The notes beneath the pieces were generated by a model, which was not told the DNA's origin, made no database searches, and saw nothing but the letters and a program-made list of their open reading frames with translations. The position numbers were made by a program, and so were the translations under genes. Shown one piece after another: positions 7,299 to 9,513 of a stretch of DNA of 9,513 bases; the first letter of the stretch is position 1; every line of letters starts with the position of its first letter. The DNA is taken from NCBI GenBank assembly GCA_017623265.1, contig JAGAPM010000281.1, positions 1-9,513 on the forward strand, in the 5' to 3' direction. The stretch is from Lentisphaeria bacterium. Its GTDB lineage: Bacteria > Verrucomicrobiota > Lentisphaeria > Victivallales > UBA1829.

Positions 7299-8383
7299 TT
7301 TTTCTGCAGCGCCTTGATGGACTGATAGTACGCCAGCACGTCCGCAAAATCTGCGTTGTCCGGCTGCAGAGCGACTGCCTCCTGCTGCAGTTGGATCGCC
7401 ATATCAACATTCCCGCAGAGATAGGCAACTTGCGCCTGTAAAGCGCAATGCAGCCCCACCCGGTTACTGTTGATCGCAAGAATCCATGCGCACTTTTGGA
7501 CTTCTTTTATCGGCAGCCACGCAAAGGGGGCGTTATCCAACACAAAGGACAACAACCGTGCAGTGCCGCCAAAGCCCCAGTTTTTTCCGGCAGTTTCCGT
7601 AAAGGCAGTGCGGAACCCCGCCCGGTCGCCGCTCTGGATGAGGAAGTTGAGCAGTACGATCCGGAGTGTCAGGTCATCAGGGACAGCCTTCACCCGTTCC
7701 TGCAGAAACGCCTTCGCCAAGTCGGCGCGATTGCGTCCCTGCAGCACATAAAGTTTCGCCTGAATGGCAATGGTATCGGCTGGATCAAGCGCCAGAATCC
7801 CATCTGCCGCACGCAGGATCACTTCCGGCAGTCCCGCCTGAACACCGCTCTGCAGATCGTTGCGGAACTGTTCGATCTTCATCTGGGTCTGACGGCTGTA
7901 TTTTCCGTTGCGGATCCGTTTCAAAGTACTTTCGATGTCGGTGGGCGCGCCTTTCCACAGAACCGTATCTTCTTTGTCGATGATCACAGCAAAGGGAATG
8001 ATCACTTCCCCGAACGCATATTCTTTGAACACGGTTTTCTGATCATTCTCGGTCAGAAGAAGGAGATTTCCCGGACGGAACATGCGGAGCGCATCGGCTG
8101 CCACATCTTTCGTGTTCCGGGCAACGGCAAGGACAGCAACATTGCCACCGACCAGATCGGGGATGGAGTCTGCCATCTCAAGGATGGTTTGAGTTTGGGG
8201 TGTCAGCGCATCGAAAAACAGGATCACCGTGTATTCAGGAGCCGGTACAGGCTTGCCCGACTTCAACAGGACGGCATCTTTTTTCACCAGTTCCGGGCTG
8301 AGCAGACTTTCAATTTCCAGCGCAGAAAGAAGCCCTGCCGCAAAAAGGATCAGAACGGTCAACAGTCTTTTCACGATTTTCAC
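7295..8383 (-). CDS. Secreted thioredoxin-fold protein without CxxC, with TPR-like C-terminal half; function unknown
   Basis: I do not recognise a named family. The 362-residue product starts with a Sec signal peptide: a basic KIVKR, a hydrophobic core and a likely cut after LLSA (about residue 21). No lipobox cysteine is present, so it should be soluble outside the cytoplasmic membrane. Residues about 50-155 look like a TlpA/thioredoxin domain: beta strand YTVILFFDALTPQT where the active site should be, then NVAVLAVARN, and EVIIPFAVIIDKEDTVLWKG containing the usual cis-Pro and strand. The CxxC position reads LTPQ, so a dithiol-disulfide role is excluded. From about 185 to the end the sequence is helical with TPR-like spacing (for example AADGILALDPADTIAIQAKLY and AIQLQQEAVALQPDNADF), suggesting protein binding. 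The frame is open to a GTG at 8440 inside gatA. I chose GTG at 8383 because AAGGAGG (8389-8395) lies 5 bases upstream and the signal peptide then begins at the first residue. Confidence 0.8.
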   Translation of the reverse strand: MKIVKRLLTVLILFAAGLLSALEIESLLSPELVKKDAVLLKSGKPVPAPEYTVILFFDALTPQTQTILEMADSIPDLVGGNVAVLAVARNTKDVAADALRMFRPGNLLLLTENDQKTVFKEYAFGEVIIPFAVIIDKEDTVLWKGAPTDIESTLKRIRNGKYSRQTQMKIEQFRNDLQSGVQAGLPEVILRAADGILALDPADTIAIQAKLYVLQGRNRADLAKAFLQERVKAVPDDLTLRIVLLNFLIQSGDRAGFRTAFTETAGKNWGFGGTARLLSFVLDNAPFAWLPIKEVQKCAWILAINSNRVGLHCALQAQVAYLCGNVDMAIQLQQEAVALQPDNADFADVLAYYQSIKALQKK

Positions 8384-8388
8384 GGCAG

Positions 8389-8395
8389 CCTCCTT
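8389..8395 (-). promoter_or_regulatory. Ribosome binding site deciding the GTG start at 8383
   Basis: AAGGAGG on the minus strand is a near-perfect Shine-Dalgarno site located between the gatA stop (8407-8409) and GTG 8383, 5 bases from the start codon. It argues against the upstream in-frame GTG at 8440, which would overlap gatA by 34 bases and put 19 extra residues before the signal peptide. Confidence 0.8.
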
Positions 8396-8406
8396 CTTTG
8401 CTGTTG

Positions 8407-9513
8407 TTATACGGCGGGAGAACCATCCAGCGCGGGACACGCAATCTCAAAGGCGCGTGCTGCACGGAGCAGGCGTTTCTCCGCCATGGCGGGTGCCATC
8501 AACTGGATCCCTACCGGCATTTTGTTTTCGGCATCCAGACCCGCCGGCACACTGATCCCGCAATCGCCGGAAAGGTTCAGCGCAGTCGTGAAGATGTCGG
8601 AAAGATACATCTGAAGCGGATCGGATTTTTCCCCGAACTTGAACGCAGGCACCGGGCTGACCGGCGTCAGGATCAGATCGCACTTTTTGTACGCTTCCAC
8701 AAAGTCGTTGCGCAGAAGAGTACGCACTTTCTGCGCTTTCAGGTAGTAGGCATCGTAGTACCCGCTGCTCAGCACATAAGTACCAAGCATGATACGGCGG
8801 GCAACTTCCATACCGAAGCCTTCGCCGCGGGACATGAAGTAAGTGTCATCGATGCTCTTGGCTTCCGGGCTGCGGTAGCCGTAACGGATCCCGTCGAAAC
8901 GGGCAAGGTTTGCGCTGGCTTCCGCCGGCGCTACAATGTAATAGCACGCCATGGAATATTTGGTGTGCGGCAGGGAAACAGACACAAATTCCGCTCCCAG
9001 ATCCGTAAAGATCTTCTTCGCCTGTTCAAAAACAGCGGTCACGCCCGGAGCAACACCATCTATGTTCAGGTATTCTTCCGGCAGACCGATCTTCACGCCA
9101 TCCAGACGGGGCAGTTTTTCAAACTCCACCAGATCTGCGGCAAAGTTTTCCTTTTCCTGCGGCAGGCTGGTGCAGTCCATCGGATCTTCCCCGGCAATCA
9201 CATCCAGCATGGCGGCGGCATCGTAAACCGTTTTGGAAATGGGACCGATCTGGTCCAGAGACGAAGCAAACGCCACCAGACCGGAACGGGATACACGCCC
9301 GTAAGTCGGCTTCAGCCCCACAACACCGCAGAAGGACGCAGGCTGCCGGATGGATCCGCCCGTATCCGAACCGAGTGCGATCACGCTTTCATTCGCCGCA
9401 ACGACCGCAGCAGAACCGCCGGAACTGCCGCCGGGAACCCGTTCCGTATCCCACGGATTTTTCGTTTTCAGGTATGCGCTGTTTTCGCAGGAGGAGCCCA
9501 TGGCAAATTCGTC
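8407..9513 (-). CDS. gatA: Aspartyl/glutamyl-tRNA(Asn/Gln) amidotransferase subunit A, C-terminal part (5' end beyond window)
   Basis: GatA is the amidase-signature subunit of GatCAB. It releases ammonia from glutamine so that GatB can convert misacylated Glu-tRNA-Gln and/or Asp-tRNA-Asn to the amidated forms. The window holds 368 residues, starting DEFAMGSS, of an expected 480-490. The signature is clear: RVPGGSSGGSAA, with the cis-serine of the Ser-cisSer-Lys triad at 9424-9426, and GSDTGGSIRQPA, with the nucleophilic serine at 9352-9354. The catalytic lysine lies upstream, outside the window. Further GatA-type blocks are GLKPTYGRVSRSGLVAFASSLDQIGP, YFMSRGEGFG and the C-terminal PVGIQLMAP. 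These GatA-specific blocks argue against a generic amidase. The next gene follows after 23 bases, so gatA heads or continues the unit; gatC and gatB are not in view. The presence of GatCAB implies the cell lacks GlnRS or AsnRS, or both, which cannot be checked here. Confidence 0.96.
   Translation of the reverse strand, partial: DEFAMGSSCENSAYLKTKNPWDTERVPGGSSGGSAAVVAANESVIALGSDTGGSIRQPASFCGVVGLKPTYGRVSRSGLVAFASSLDQIGPISKTVYDAAAMLDVIAGEDPMDCTSLPQEKENFAADLVEFEKLPRLDGVKIGLPEEYLNIDGVAPGVTAVFEQAKKIFTDLGAEFVSVSLPHTKYSMACYYIVAPAEASANLARFDGIRYGYRSPEAKSIDDTYFMSRGEGFGMEVARRIMLGTYVLSSGYYDAYYLKAQKVRTLLRNDFVEAYKKCDLILTPVSPVPAFKFGEKSDPLQMYLSDIFTTALNLSGDCGISVPAGLDAENKMPVGIQLMAPAMAEKRLLRAARAFEIACPALDGSPAV

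Noticed and set aside
7448..8614. 388-residue plus-strand frame opposite the thioredoxin-like gene and the gatA end
   Set aside because: It crosses two minus-strand genes with clear starts, stops and ribosome sites, and has no family features of its own.
7298..9513. Undescribed defence or mobile system involving gatA, the thioredoxin-like gene and the phosphoesterase
   Set aside because: gatA is a standard core gene, there are no repeats, integrases or composition breaks, and the spacing looks like an ordinary housekeeping operon.

Overview
The window carries one strand of ordinary core metabolism. Every gene I can support is on the minus strand and they are tightly packed, so transcription runs from right (high coordinates) to left. 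Base composition is moderate. No mobile element, CRISPR array, tRNA or rRNA gene is visible. The organism looks like a bacterium with a cell envelope that takes secreted proteins: one gene has a clean Sec signal peptide. It uses the GatCAB tRNA amidotransferase route. The HU-type protein ending in a VPIPDR-like stretch, the valyl-tRNA synthetase with TMGH in place of HMGH and SPDP after KLSKS, and the fused homocysteine methyltransferase/MTHFR make me lean towards the Verrucomicrobiota/Lentisphaerota (PVC) group. This is a weak, memory-based inference; no marker gene is present to settle it.

Layout in the direction of transcription. (1) 9513-6531: the C-terminal three quarters of gatA, then a secreted thioredoxin-fold protein that lacks the CxxC and ends in a helical TPR-like region, then a calcineurin-like metallophosphoesterase. 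The gaps are 23 bases and a 4-base ATGA overlap, so these three form one transcription unit. (2) 6414-4579: a single long gene for a homocysteine S-methyltransferase fused to methylenetetrahydrofolate reductase, behind its own strong-looking promoter. (3) 4451-1829: HU/IHF-family DNA-binding protein, hisS and a class I DAHP synthase. They follow one promoter, the last two share an ATGA overlap, and a good intrinsic terminator closes the unit. (4) 1668-1: the N-terminal 556 residues of valyl-tRNA synthetase (valS) behind its own promoter; the gene runs off the left edge.

Functionally the window is about translation accuracy and amino-acid supply: two aminoacyl-tRNA synthetases, the tRNA-dependent amidotransferase, methionine/one-carbon metabolism and the entry step of aromatic amino-acid synthesis. 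I did not find a convincing undescribed system. The parts most worth a second look are the cysteine-free thioredoxin-like protein with its coupled phosphoesterase, and the altered HIGH motif of ValS. No gene-free stretch exceeds about 160 bases; each intergenic gap is covered below by the promoter or terminator it contains.
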